Origin: Lepisosteus oculatus
Taxonomy: Eukaryota > Chordata > Actinopteri > Semionotiformes > Lepisosteidae
Assembly: GCF_040954835.1 (NCBI RefSeq)
Contig: NC_090711.1
Span: forward strand, 6,765,501-6,829,500
DNA: 64,000 nucleotides
Direction of reading: 5' to 3'
Both the position numbers and the translations under genes were made by a program. The notes under the pieces are model-generated. The model made no database searches. It saw only the letters and a program-made list of their open reading frames with translations, and was not told the origin of the DNA. This document shows positions 24,881-39,800 of this stretch, one piece after another (within the stretch, counting starts at the first letter, position 1; the number at the start of each line of letters is the position of its first letter).

Positions 24881-27800
24881 CTGGGCAGCAACACAGAGCA
24901 CACAAGCTGCGGTGAAGGAGCTTTCGGACACGGGGAAAATATTGAAAGTGAACCGTATTGCAACTGCGCTTGGTTTTACAAGTTTACAGTTTTCAGCTCT
25001 GACCAGTTACAAAGTAGGGAATCCAAAAATGTTTAACTATGTGTTTCATAACCTAAAGTCCACCTATACCTTCTGTTGATGCTGAAAATGTGGATTTAGC
25101 AGAGCGCACAAGTATTTGTGGTTTCCGATTTCCGATTACTATGACAGCTTGTCTTTGTTTTGTTAATAGTGTATGTTAACGCTTAAGAGTAGAGTCTGAA
25201 ATTAAAGATTAAAATTGTACATAAAAATGAGCAGTGTTTAGACTAGATAAAAATCTTCTTTGAAATGACACACATTAAAGCTTTGACTTTATTGAGGAAG
25301 GAGGTTTCTAGATAGTCATGACCTAGATCTGACTAAATTGTCTCTTTTAGAAAACCTGCCACAGAATCTCACAGGACAAACTGCTGTCATCGTCAGACCA
25401 GATACACTCCATGAACACACCATACCTGTCTTGAGTCCGGTCACAGGGAAGGTAGCTTGTGCGAGGAAATTCTGGTCATTAAACATATCAATCTCGTAGA
25501 CCACAAAGCGCAGGAAAGCAAATTCTGAATTGCACACAGTGAACCGAAACTGCTTTACTGGCCATATAGGGTTAAGACCATTGTCCGCTGGAGACAAAGA
25601 GAGAGAGTATAATCAGTCTTTTTGAAACAAATGCCAAAACTATGTTAGCAACTTCCTTTACAACCTGCAGAGCATAAACTCCGTTTTACAACAGTTCAGA
25701 CCTGACAGTGATCCCTTGATTAAAACTTTTTATTTTAAATGTAATGAATACCTATGAATTTAGCCTCTTTCTTTGAACATAACACACATAACCGTTCGAA
25801 GGCAATTACTGAATCTGTATAAAGACCAGAAAGGATTTTCTGGAAAGCACACGGACAAAACCAAGTATAATCATACCCTATATACTGTATTAGATACATA
25901 CACTGTACATAATAACTAATTAATATGAATATACCCATTTATAAACTAAGCTGTTATTAGCAAGATAGCAATATTATATCCAATACAAATCTGTACATTG
26001 AAACTAGACAAAAGATTGCTCACCTTCGGAGTCAGTCTTCTGTTTGGCATTGTCATACTCTGCTCCACACACTTCAATCTCGACCAGCGGGCATACGATA
26101 CCTCGCCCATGCTTCGGCAGGTGGCGAGCACCCAGCACCTATCGCATGAGAGACCTTTCAGACTGTGTGGACCAAAAGCACTCTCTCATCACTACACATA
26201 ATAACATTGCTTGTGCTCACTTCAGGGGAAGGAAACAAAGCAGCCAATACCATCACGAGGTAGATTTGGATATCATTAGAATCGGGAGGCATGGTGGCAC
26301 AGTGCTGGGGCCCTGGGCTCAATCTGGGGTGCTGTCTGTGTGGAGTTTGCTGTTCCCCCTGGGTTTATGTGGGTTTCCTCCAGGTGCTCCATTTTCCTCC
26401 CACAGTCCAAAGACATACTGGCAGGTTAACTGGTAAAAAATGTGAGAGTGTGCACGATTGTGTCTGTGTGTGCCCTGTGATGGACTGGCGTCCCCTCCAG
26501 CTTATATCCTGCCTTGCACACAATGCCAACTGGGAAAGGCTCCAGGCCACTGTGACCCTGAATTGGATAAGCGGTTACTGAAAGTGATAGGATAATGTAA
26601 TCATTAGATTGAATGCTTTCATTTTCTTAAATGAAAATATTTGCCGTCTTAAAATGTAATGCTTCTGCCCTGTACACCAATGCGAGTTTGAACAGAGTGC
26701 GCCATTTACCTACCTCTATCTGAACGGTGATTGGCTCCAGCCCGCGTAGCGAGTTGCGGTCAAAGGGGTCAAAGTTCTCATCCCTCATTATTGCAGGCTG
26801 CAGCACGTAACCGCTCCTCCCATTAAGCATGAACAGTGCCTGGTTCATCTGCATGGGCTTGTCTAGACAGAGGGCAGTACATGTACCAGTCATTCTGTGT
26901 GTCCTGTGAGGAGCGGTGAAAGGGCAGTTTTCTCACCCAACTCTACGGTCCTTTCGTTTTAGGGTAAGAGACCATACAAACTATTCTTCTCCTTCTACAT
27001 TCTATTACCTATATTGTTTGAACGCACTATGTATGGCTCTAATATGGATTAAGAGGAATACCACATTTGAATGAAGTACTGAACTGGAAGGGATTTCACT
27101 TCAATGTCCGTGTGTCTAGGTAAAGCTGTCTAAAGATCTCACTGTTCTAGGTGTTGAAGACTGACACGACCTGGATTGAACCACAGGTTCACGCAGTGTA
27201 CTGGTTCAGAAGGCCAGGCCACACTGGGACACTGCACAAAGCTCCTACAAAGCCCTCTCTTCCCCTACCTGCCGTCTGGAAGTTCAGAGCCACCAGCTGG
27301 CTGCCGCACAGCCACATGGGGAGGGGGTCATAGTTGGAGGAGTCCAGGCGCTGGCCTTTGGGGTAAATGCGGGACAGCTGCAGCCGGTTGTACTGGAGGA
27401 ACTTCTTGCCCTTGATTCTGTTGACATACTTCTCTGCCTTGGTCTCTGGGAAGGAGGACATGTCTCTGTAGCAGGCACGATCTGTGCCAATCTCTGCCAG
27501 GGGAGAGGAGACCAGGGAGGTTAGTGCTTTCAGCATGACATCCATCAAGCAACTACTTCATCTACATGAGCATAGACAGCAGGATGTGATGAATAAAGTA
27601 CTGATTTTTACCTATACCACAGGATCTATCTAATTATCTGGTGCGGTAATATGAAAAGCATATCAAAATGTGAGATTTTAGATACAGCTTTTTTAACTAC
27701 TTAAAAAATAAATGACCACAATACAAATGTTAGCAATACAAGCCTAACCACCACATACACACACCAATATACAGGGACCATATCTTAGAAAGTCACCTTC

Positions 27801-30800
27801 AGATGACAATTACTCCCTTGAATACATCACTCATATCCTTATTAATAGAAATATTTAGATTTATCCAACACTCATTCTCCTAAAAGAGCATCGTTTGATG
27901 AAGAATAGCACTTACTCTCCTCATCGAAGGGAACTGGTCGGCAGTAGATGACGAGATCGGACAGCTCAAGAGCGATCTTCTTCCTCCTCTCCATCATCTT
28001 CCCCTCCTCCATCTACCAGCAAGGGACCACACACACATTACAAAATACTGGTTGGTGTCCTCTTATCATAGTTAAAAAACTTTATGTTTACCTAAGAAAA
28101 ACCAAGCAGGATTCAGCTGAAGAAAACAAATTCAAATGACTCAATGGAACAACAGGAATGGTCCATATATCCATTATAGTCCTGGAATAACCATTAAAGC
28201 AGATATTACGTAGGAAGAACAGTTCAATGTTTATGTCTACTTTATAACCAGTTTTGACACTGGCTAGGTAAATAACTTTGCCCAGAAGACTGCACAGAGT
28301 TACTGTAGAGTATAGACTAGAAGGAATGCTACCAACATGGAAGAATAGAAGAATGACTACAAATGGCAGGTGGACATTCAGCCCATTGAGGAAGAATTTT
28401 AGCATTTGACTTTTTATTAAGTATATAATATAGTGACTATTTGCCTTTGCTCATAAGCTTTTGCTTAGCAACAGTAAAAAAGGATAATTTAAGCATATTA
28501 TTTAACCTTTTGACATTAATATTACAACCGCAAAGTGTCTAGTTCATTTTCACACCTTCTGTTTGCTTACTTCATTTTTGTCTATATGCAAGGTAAAATT
28601 GCTTCTTAGGAAGAACGTGGTCAATTACAAAGAAATGTTTTGTAGAGAGAAAAAACATCTCCTAATATGGAAACTTGGAGTGAGCTTTCCTGTGTGAATT
28701 TGCTGTAAAAAACTCATTGCATTTACCATCTCAGTGTGGGTAGAGTTTTACAGATCTGTATGAGAGACTGCTCTCAGGTCTGCATGATTTTATCCTCCTC
28801 ATGAGCATGAATAAAGGACTCGGCTTGACCACACTTAACCTGAGTGAAGAAAGTCCTTCGACACCATCTAGCCCATTTTGGATCTAAAAACTAGGACACT
28901 GATGTGCTCTGCAATGGGAATCTCAGACTACACGTTACACCATGACTCCTACAGCACATCTGCTGCTGAAAATGTTTACTAAAACCAAAATAAAAGACAA
29001 GACAGAGTACAAAAGACATTAAATCAAGTGCATATAAAAGAAACGGGTAATTATTTGTCAAAAGAGCTGTCATGTAGCAACTCTATAGAAGGACTGCTGC
29101 ATCACATCTGACTGCAGGCCGTGGATGGGTTGCTGACCTTGGCCTCAGAGGTCATGGTGACCTCACGGATCTTCAGCACCCAGTCCTTCATTTCTTCCTG
29201 CGTGTTGGCCGCGATGTCAAGGACCTGCCCGGGCCGCGGCGTGGGAGCTGTCATGAGGGAAAAGACGAATGGCCGGGGTCCCTTTCCATCTGGACGCACA
29301 ACTGCAGGAAAGCGGACATGGAGAGGAAGGCTGAACTTCATAGCTGTGCCAGCTACTTCAATATACCATCAGGCCTTGTAGAACAGCCTTCCAGTGTTTT
29401 TCTTTCATGGTCCTGCAATAGGCTAAAGGATGCCATGTGTTCGCAAAACCACTCAAGCTTTCGTTACCAGTAAGTATACGTGTACATAGTAAGTCAACTG
29501 CATTTAGCATTGAGAACACACCAATATGGGTCACAAACACAAGGCACACAGAAAAATACATCTAGAAATGCCTGATCTTTTTTTATGAGCACCGAGATAA
29601 CTAAATGTAACATCCCAGGGCAACGTAACCCATGATGTCTATGTGTCGTGACTGGGCACAGATCATCTGCGAGTGTCACTCACCAATGTGACACGAAGAC
29701 ACATCCACACTCCCCCGAAGCAGGTCTCCCAGCGGGCTGTTCTCAGCCGACGGCTGCAGTTTCAAACAGACCAGCTTTAGTACCGTCATGGGATGGGAAG
29801 GCCAGAGTCCTTGGCCCGGAACACAGATAGGAGTTTGACACACTCAACAGTAGTTTGTGTCATGCTGTGACACTGAATGCCATTTTGAGAGATTTTACCA
29901 CAAATGTTTTAGGGTTTCTTTAAACATTTTTTGACTAAAGATTGACATTTATTCACCCTTGGGTGTTCAAGAGTTAGAAGAATTAAAGTAGTTACATAGA
30001 AAAACTGTCACTTACAATTAGGTTTATGTTCATGAACAGTATTACACTTCGCAAATAACCATGTTTTAAGGTTCAGAGAAAAGTGAGCCTCCCTTGCAAT
30101 CCATACATTTCTTTTTGCAGACAGAAATACAGTGGTAACAAGTCAAGAAAACGTACAGATCTCTCAGGCTCCACAGTGGTGGGGCTGATCTCTTCCACAT
30201 AGTTGGATGGGAACCACAGCTGCTTTTTTCCTCCACAGTCCCCCTTCCACCTGCAGAGTGAATGGAGGCAGACAGGACACACAATACCCAGTTAAAGAGA
30301 AACGCTGTGCAGTCTTTCACCTCATTCTCTGACAATACTGCATGTATCCCAAAACACAAGAGCTGCAAGATCCCAGAACTGTACTCTGGAGTTCCCACAC
30401 ACACTGCAACTCAATATCACGATGTAAAAACCAGTTCAACTCCTTAAAGTAAACTAGTGCCTCCCCTCCTTCTTATTTAGCTGCCATGGGTTTAACCAGC
30501 TGATGGGTTTGTGTGCCCTTGCTGACTCACCAGCCTCCTTCCTGTTTCTCCACATTCTGGATGATGGCATTCTTGGAAAAGGAGAGCTCATCATCACGCT
30601 GGGCCTTGTACTCGTACAGGGCCTTCACAGTGCACTGCAGAGAGGAAGACAGAGTCACTACACAAAGAGTGGATGGTTTTGGATGAATCTGGGGCTTGCC
30701 TGATGCTGAAGAAGCCACACCTTAAATGTAGGCATCTGGTTGGCTTCTACGTAAAATCCTGGATTCCGTCCTTCGTACAAAGATCCGTAATCGGGCTCCT

Positions 30801-33800
30801 GGAAAGACAAACTTTTTGAAACATCTTTCCTGTGATATCTTTACCACTGCGCACCTAACACACAATGTGATTCAATTTCAGACCTTACAAGAAAACCATA
30901 AATAACTGAAGAACAGAATATAAACTGGTTTCTGCCTAAAACATTGTAAAGGTTTAGAATGTTTTTTGTCAGGTTCTGCCGTTCCTACGTACAACATTTT
31001 CCAAGTTGTACTATTTCACAAAAGCAAAACATCCCATCCCAGAAAGGATCAGCTGAAGAGGCCAGAGGACACAACAGGCTTGAATAGAACTTGGAGGGAT
31101 GAAAGCATAATCGCCTTGATCTGCAGCTGTTTCCAGTTAAGAAATCAGTCCTGCCACACCGAGCCGCAGACGTACAGCTGTGCCGATTTTCTCCAGTGTT
31201 TCCTCGTTGATGGGGTAGCGCAGCTTCATCTTCCTGTACAGAGGGTGCTTCTCGTAGTAGCTGATGAGGTCCACCAGGCTGTCGAACTCGGAGGTGCCCA
31301 GGACCACTGTCTGGCCCTCCTGCTGGACTCGACAGTGCTTGATCTTCCCCTCCGCCCTGTGAGAAAAATGGGGTCAGGAGTTTTGACACAAGGGGAGGGA
31401 GGGATCAGCTCTCCCTCTGTTGAACTGAGTAACACACAGCTGGATTTCTTCACACTCTTTCTCCAGGAGAGACCGCTGACCTGGGTGGGGGAAAGTTCCT
31501 TGGCTCTGACATCTATCACAAAAAGGGGATCTAACTCATAAAAAACTTAGAAAAGAAAGCATTCATGCAGTTTCATGGACTAAAATACTCTATGTACTGT
31601 TTATACTATTGCCAGTATTTGTGTGCATGTTATATATTCACTGTCTATGTATCATGTAAATTAATGAGGAAATTTGCAGACAAGTATATTCACAATTAAG
31701 TCTTAACTACTAAACAAAAATAGTTATTGCACACGGTCACATATATACAAATACATTAATGTAAGCCCTCAACTTTTGCAATAGAACAAGCACATCCCAG
31801 AATGTGAAAACACTAAAAAATGGAAGTCGAAATTCTAAGAAATGACAGCCTTTAGTAAATAAAAGGGGGGAACTGGCGTACCTGTTACTTGAACTGAAGA
31901 CGACCCTGACTAAGACAAAAGAGGTGGTATATTTTTTTTAACCAACCAGCCCGTGAATTCGGCTTCCCTGCAGGTGTCAGTGCCCCAAGTGGTGGGCCAG
32001 TGTTGTCTGCTGGCGAAGTGGTGCCATTGCCATTGCAGGTCTGCTGGGTTTGGCGTGCTCACCTGAAGGAGATGGCGTAGGAATTGGGCTCCGTTCTCTT
32101 GCGCACCAAAAAGGCCCCGTCTCGAGGGACTCTCATGAGCATGTTCTCTGCGTGGCTCCGCGTGAGGTTAGCGTGGTACCACCTGCACGGCACACAAGAG
32201 CACAGCACTCAGCCTCACCATCCAGGCCACTGGAATCTCAGTGCCAGAAGAGAACTACATGCTTATCTGAGCACGAGAGAGGTGCAGACAGTCCCTGACT
32301 CACAGAATGGTTTCCAGAACTGAAACTTTACGCCAAATTTCACTTTTTTAGTGCTTTACTATTATGCTCTTCAATGGCAGTAGGTTCCTACCCTATTTTA
32401 TTAACTGTCATCTAACAAATACACTGTATTATGCAATAATATTGGGGAAAAACATGAATGGACTAAACAAGACTCATGAATTAAGCAGTTGTTTAAGGAA
32501 GGGCTAGGAAACATATTTACAGTACATGTATATGCAAAAATCATAGCAACTCTGGATTTGTAAACTTGCAGTTTATGTAAAGGAAAGTTTGCATAACATG
32601 TGGCATTACCCTGGTAGTGTCTGTATATAAAAAATTAACGTTCTGATTCCTACTAATTTAACAATTAAGAAAGAAAAAGGTTACTAGCCCAGAGACTTGG
32701 GCTCAAAGGAATGTCGTACAGAGACACGCTATAATTGACACCAACCCTTTTTAGTCTTGAACAAGGAAACCTGAACCATATACTCACAACGCTCAAAAGT
32801 CAACCCAATGGATTACAAAATTAACCATAAAACACATACCTGAGAGCACAAGTGGACACTATAAAGAATACTTATAGTATATAGTGATACTTAGACCACA
32901 TACTTAAGTTCACTTTTTTGACACAAAGGTTTGTGGGATTCTGGAATAGGACGGACAACCATGCTGAAGCTGATATCCTGACTTCTTTCAAGAAGAAGTC
33001 AATTAGCCCCTGGCAACCTAACGAGCTTGATGGGCAAATCAGTCTCCGTTTGTTAGGAACATTTACAATGTTTTTACAAGACCAGAAATGAGAATGATAG
33101 CTACGACAGCAATCGAGGAGTGTCTGCATAACACATTCAAATACTTCCGCTCAGTGGCGATATCAGGGTGGGAGTTGTGGGAGAGGGTGAGGGAATGACA
33201 CTCACTCCTTGCTTTCGTGTGCGTTGGTCTGAGGAACAGGCTCCGTCAGCTTCATCTCGAACTCGTTGCAGCGCAGCGCCACCTGTTTGTAGTGTGTGAT
33301 GAGGGCGTAGAGGCTGTCGAAAACCAGGTTGTCCGTCAGGTAGTACTTGGGGCTGCCGCCTTCTTGGCGGGAGTGAATCCGACAGTGCTGCACTCGGCTG
33401 GAGCGCCTGTGGGAGCCAGCGGACACCCGTTACCAAACTGGAGTGTCAAGCTGTCTGCATTCGCCAATCAAGACTAACCTGTTTGTCAAATTACACTGAT
33501 CCATAGATGAAAATCTAATATCTCAACAAATAAAGACTTTGCATAATGAAACCAAGACCTGTTTATTCATCCCAGATTTTATAGTTTGTGTGTATAGCAG
33601 CTCTCCTTCTGCCCTGGAGTAAAGAGTGTGCTCAGCGAGCCGGCTTCCGTTACCAGAAGGATAGAGTGTAGTCTCCCACAAACGTCTCGCTCTCCCGCAC
33701 GAGGAAGGAGCCGTCGGGGGCACCCGTCTCCAGGCAGTACTCCTGCAGCAGCCTCTCGGCGATCTGGCGCCCGTCACGCCCTGCGCCCAGCTTCCCGTGG

Positions 33801-36800
33801 AACCACTTCTCCGTGACATGCTGGTCCATGCCGTTGGACACCTGTGACACCACGGCCGCCAGCCCCAATTATCGTAAGTTGCTTGCTCCTGCAACTCTCT
33901 CAATTTCCTTTCCAACCTCAGAGACTAGGGCTTTCACTAATGCCATGAACTCTTGAAAACCTCAGAGCTCTAATGAACTGACATTACTATTAACACAGAC
34001 ATCACAGAGCTATCACCTCTACATGTGGTGCTCTAACTGGATTTTGCTTTACTGTGGAAAATGTACAAAAATATATCTTTACAACCTTTTAGAATTAGAA
34101 TGTTGCCTTGTGTAAAATAACACCTATTCCTTCATTTTGTATTCATTTATACAATCTGGGAGGCCCATACATCAGGAGTTTCAAATGCTAGGACAAGTTT
34201 ACTGGGAACAGTTAATCTGGTGATTATTAAAAGTAGTGGTTTTTTATCTGTAATTTAAAAAAGGATGGAGACCCTCTGACCCCCAGGCACCAAAATTACC
34301 TTAATTGGACACCTGCTTAGTTGAGAATATGCGTAGTTAAGCAATCATGTATAGGGTTTCCTAATCTTAAACAATAGGTGTCTTAGAGTGAAGAAACTGG
34401 ATTGGGGCTCTCTGGCCAACATCCTCTCCCTGCCCTACATTAAGGAATCCAGGAGGTGAGCTCGGAAAGCTCATGACAACATTAACATACCTCTCTTTGC
34501 TCCTCTTCATCCTCGTTGCCCTGGTTGTTTGTCGTCTCTTCTGAGTAGTAAATCTTGTTGCTTGTCAATACGAAGAAGTGAGGGTACCACTCCTGAAAGG
34601 CACGAGTAAGTTGTTTCTATACAGATGATTAAAGAGGCCTTCTCCTTACATCCAACTTTTCATGCGTCATGTTTCCACAGTACAATTCCTCAACACATTT
34701 CCATACTCCAATTAAAATGCAGCACACTCAACCAAGAAATATTACAGTAAGCTATTCCAGTTTAAATCTGAACTTATTTTTAAAAAATTGCAGAACTTTT
34801 TTTCACCCCAAAATACCAAAGAACACTGTTCATCCTTTCAGGGAACATGTTTTTTGGATTTAGATCCTAGGTGTGTGCCTTTGTTGTGATACGGCTACCA
34901 GTACCTCGGTTGAGTCTTATTTGTAAACTTTCCAGATGACAATGCAAAAAAATATATATTTTTAATCAACACTGTAGAGGAAGGTTTTGCTTGTGAAGAA
35001 TATCAAGATCGCTCATGGGAACCCATTCAGACATTTCCTGCTTATAATCGTAGACTGTGAAAACTAGAAAGATGCTCACGTGATTGATGGGGTCCTCAAG
35101 ATAGAGGATCCCATTCTTGATGGAGTTGCTGATGTCGTTCTCCGAGTAGGGGGTAGAGGTGGACACTTCCTCGTAGGCACTGCCCTCTGCCAGTTTCTTG
35201 TGCTGCAAGGAGATGGGCCGAGGAACAAACAGAGATCCGAAAGAAGGAAGTAGTTACATTAGACCATTTCTTCAGAAGTAGTCCTCCCATTTTCTACATT
35301 ATACATCCCCACAATTTTAGAACTGCCAAGTGGTAATGACTCAACAGCAACTAGCGTACCACACAGGGAGAATGAGAACCTGCAGAGACCTTCGTCTGAC
35401 ATGTCCTCCTGCCAGAGCCACTCATCCTCTGACACACTGCCAGGTCCACAGTGCCTTACGGGAGAGCCAGTGCCAGTTAGAGGAGCTGCATCACTTAGTG
35501 GTGTCGCTTCAAGCTTGCAAGTGCTTTACAGGTCCAAGACGTCTCTGCTGCACTCGGAGCCAAGACACACTTGTCAGCTCAAGGCCTCCAAGAACGCAAC
35601 CGATCGTGCTCCCTCATTCGGAGACTCCAGGTCACAGATAAAAGTGAAATCTTTGGACCTAAAGAAATGTCTGTAACAAATGGGCTCAACATTCAAATCT
35701 GCATTCAGAAGCCCCTAACTTGACCAACTAAATTTTTTTATGGGCCCCACCCATTTGGTAAAACGCAAATACTTTCTTAAAGCAACATTTTACCAGATGA
35801 ATCTTTGTGGATCATTTTAGAAAACAATTTAGAAAAGACAGCAGGCACTATCATCCTCACTCACCTTGATGAGGATTTTCCTTTTTAGCTGGTTGGGTGA
35901 AGGAAGACCATCTGCAGATATATCCACCGCCTTGGTCAACAGCATTTCTCCAAACACCTTCTTGAAGTAGGTGGCCATGTTCCTCTGCTGCACAATGCTG
36001 CAGTGGTCTTCAATGGACAGAATGATGGGATATCTGGAAGGAGAGACAAGCCACAGTGTTAAAACGACTCCCCAAGCAGAACTATATACACTGTTGGACA
36101 TTTTCCCACTTTTCTGGCATAGGGGGGGGGGGGGGGGAGGAAATGATTGCAAAAACCGAATCCCTTTGTGTTTCTGCTATATAATTTAAACCTTCCCCCA
36201 GGGTTAAAACAGGGTTATTGACAATGGTCCCTATGATATGAGCCTGAATCATTATGATTACACAGCGGATACTTCGGATGGAATGAAATGCACATGACCA
36301 AAGGCAGATCTTGAGGTGCACTTACTCAGATGTGACGAAGGCATGCTCCTTAATCGTGTTCAGGACATCGCAGAACTTGATTTTGGTGGTGAGGGTGTGC
36401 CCATGATATATCACTGGCATTCCGTCTGGACCATCCCAGCAGTCCACTGAAACAAAGTGCAAGCAAATGGAACTCTTTCTAATAACCCCAGAAACTGAAA
36501 TTCTGCCTGGATCCATCTTAAAAACAGCTTCATATAAAGAAAAAACAAATCATTTAAATTAAAAAAGCAGCGTGTCAGCTCAAATGGCAGAGCAGATTTA
36601 CTTAACAAGAATAAGTGTTGTGTTAAGAAACCTCACAGGATAAGGAGAATGGGGATCCTTCATAATATGCCTATGCCATCATAAAAAAATGTTTATAATG
36701 TTTCCAGACCTGCATTTGTGAAGGATTAGGCTGAAATGACAAAGCACTGATTCACACACCGTATGCCAGGAGATATCAGGAAGGGTAGCTTACATTCAAT

Positions 36801-39800
36801 ACACCTGCATCCCATTCTCAGACAGCGTGCATAGGCTTCCAATGAAGACTCACTGGAGAACTGGTCCCCCGTCAGGTATCTGCAAGTAACATGGTAGGCA
36901 TTTTAGCCCTCACATACTTAATTGCTGCCATTTTTGAAAGTGAAAAGTTTGGCTTTTGAAGTAAATGTTGGGTTCACAGGTAACACTAGCACTTTTCTAT
37001 CTTTATACACGAGTTGCGCACGACACACACATTAAGCCTCCATCTCCCTAAAAAAATCTGAATACCAAACACAGACTACTCTGCTTGCAATGAGTCAAAG
37101 ACGAACACAGCGGCTCTTACGTGTTGTGGGAGGAGGAGATCCAGTAGTGGGACAGTGGATTGTTCATGTCCTCTGGGCACACCTGGTCGAATTTGGGGTC
37201 CCAGATATTGTTTTCTTTGGAAAACAGGTAGGTCAGGAACTGCAGAAGAGAAATATCAGGAGAAAAACAGATGTTCAGCAGATATTCACATCCTGGGTGG
37301 TAAAGCAGACAGAGTGAAGAAAAACAATTAGAGCTTTAGGAAATGGACAATCTGCCCTTTGAGAAACCTGCAACGTCCACAGCAGCACTGAGACAAACAA
37401 GACAGCAGTAAGAAGGACACATCTAGGTGGTCCAGTATGATATTAAAAAGAACGCATGGACACATCTCTGAAAAACATAATGAATCAGAGTAGATATGGA
37501 GGACCAAACTCACTTCAAAGCTGAAAACAAAGGAAAAGGTCTCACATTGTTAAGATGTGAGACCACAAAACCAGCAGTGAAACAAGCACAACTGCAAGCT
37601 CAGAGGGATTAAAAAAAAGCTCAAGAAACATAAGTGGTCTCACATTTTACTTCAAAGAGTTTGAAGTAAAATGTGACACCACTACAATGACTATTCACCT
37701 GAACCAGGGCGGAATAGACCTGTCTTGGTCACTGTACCACAAAAAGGATAGTACTGCCTTAGAAAGAGTTCAAAGGAAAGCAATAAAAATAATTTGTGGT
37801 CTCAGGGGATAATCATATACAAACAGGTTAAAAGAACTTGTTTAGTCTAAAACAAAGAAGATTGAGAGGTGAATTGATTGAAATAAATAAAATCCCAAGA
37901 TGTAAAGACAGGGAACTCTTTCATTCTCTGTAGTGAAACAAGGACACAGTCACAACTGGAAACCAAGAGAGAATTTGTTTATGATAGAGAATGGGAAACA
38001 GCTCCTAGAGGTGTGAATGTCTGGCCCGACTTCCCAGCCATGTGATTAAGGCTCCTTCAAGAAGCTCCAGCAGGAAACGACAGACAGGAAACAAATGAGA
38101 GGAGACTTTCTTGTGTTGTGATTTAGAGAGATAAAATCTTGCCAGTACAAGACTGATTTATTAGGAAAATGGTTTATAAAGACTTTCTTGTTGTCCAGAA
38201 AAGTAGGTTGAACGCTCTCTGTAGTACTTGTAGTACTAACAATACAAGGTAACATGATATTGATCATATATATAAAATAATGTTTCTAAACATTTTTAAA
38301 GGTTCTTGAACTACCAGAGAGGTCTGCCAGTTTTTAAACTGCACTGGGCACCCAATATGTGCAACTGCTATGTTATATATTGTGCGGTGAAAATGAAGAA
38401 GCCAAGAGAAAGCTCAAGCCTTCATCTGCAAAGCAATGTCTTCTATAGGTTTTGTTGTTCCCTTAATACAGATGTCATGTCTATCACTCTAACCTGGCTA
38501 TACGGATATGGAGTCCTATATGTGTCAGCACCAAACAGATTGTTAAATGCTCTGAATGTGCAAAGCTGTAGCCAGCAGCCATATCACCCTTGCAACCCAC
38601 TGAAGCTCAGCAGGTGTGAGCCTGGTCAGTACCTGGATGGGAGACCTCCTGGGAAAAACTAAGGTTGCTGCTGGAAGAGGTGTTAGTTGGGGCCAGCAGG
38701 GGGTGCTCACCCTGCGGTCTGCGTGGCTCCTAATGCCATAGTATAGTGATGGGGATACTATACTGTAAAAAGGCGCCGTCTATTAGATGAGACGTAAAAC
38801 CGAGGTCCTGACTCTCTGTGATCATTAAAAATTTCAGGGTGCGTCTCGAAAAGAGAAGGTGTGTTACCCCGGCATCCTGGCCAAATTTCCCATTGGGCTT
38901 TACCAATCATGGCCTCCTAATAATCCCCATCTATAAAAAAATGGCGTCACTCTGTTCTTCTCCCCACTGTAGCTGATGTGTGGTGAGCGTTCTGGCACAC
39001 TTTGGCTGCCGTCACATCATCCAGGTGGGGCTGCACATTGGTGGTGGTGGATCCCCATTAGCTGTAAAGCACTTTGAGTGCAGTGTCCAGAAAAGTGCTA
39101 TCTAAGTGTCAGCAATCATCTTGGGTGTGAGGGCCACACAGGTAGAAAGTCAATGGAGTAAACAGATATGAAACAATGCAATTCAATTTCCAAAACAGGT
39201 GCTGTTAAGTTACTAAGGTTTATAAAAAAAACAGCTGGTAAAGAAGTAAACCAGGAATTCCGCCCTGCGGTGGTGAACAGTGCAGGCAGCTCACCTCGTC
39301 CTGGTAAAAGAAGGGCTGCTCTATCTCCCTCAGTGGGTCCTGCAGGTAGCTGAACATGAACACCTGGACCTGGTTGTTGTCTGTGGCCCACAGCTCCTGC
39401 GTGTAAACAACATATAAAGTCACACCAGCTTCCTGATCCCCGGCCTGAAGCCACACTTTTCCTTACGTAAACAGCATATATCAAATTTTCATTATACAAA
39501 TATTTAAACATTATAGAAATATACATAAAAACAGTTCTCAGAGCGGGGCTTTGGTCATTAGCATGGGTGTATGTGGTCGACTAAAGAGAAGTGCTGCAAA
39601 AAAACACTTATATTAAATAAGGCACAAAGAATAATCCAAAAGATCAGTGTTGCAGGATTAACACATTTCTCATCAATTGTCTCCAAAATCATGAACGTTT
39701 AATGGAAAGCCTTGAATTCTACAATTTTCTTTTAAAAGAACCATAGTCATTAACCATAATTAGGTCTTGCATATACAGGGCAACAAATGGGTTTAGAATA

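Noticed and set aside
38574-38673. A genuine 5S rRNA gene
   Set aside because: The 5S-like head is diverged, lacks a T-run terminator at its end and runs directly into SINE body and tail.
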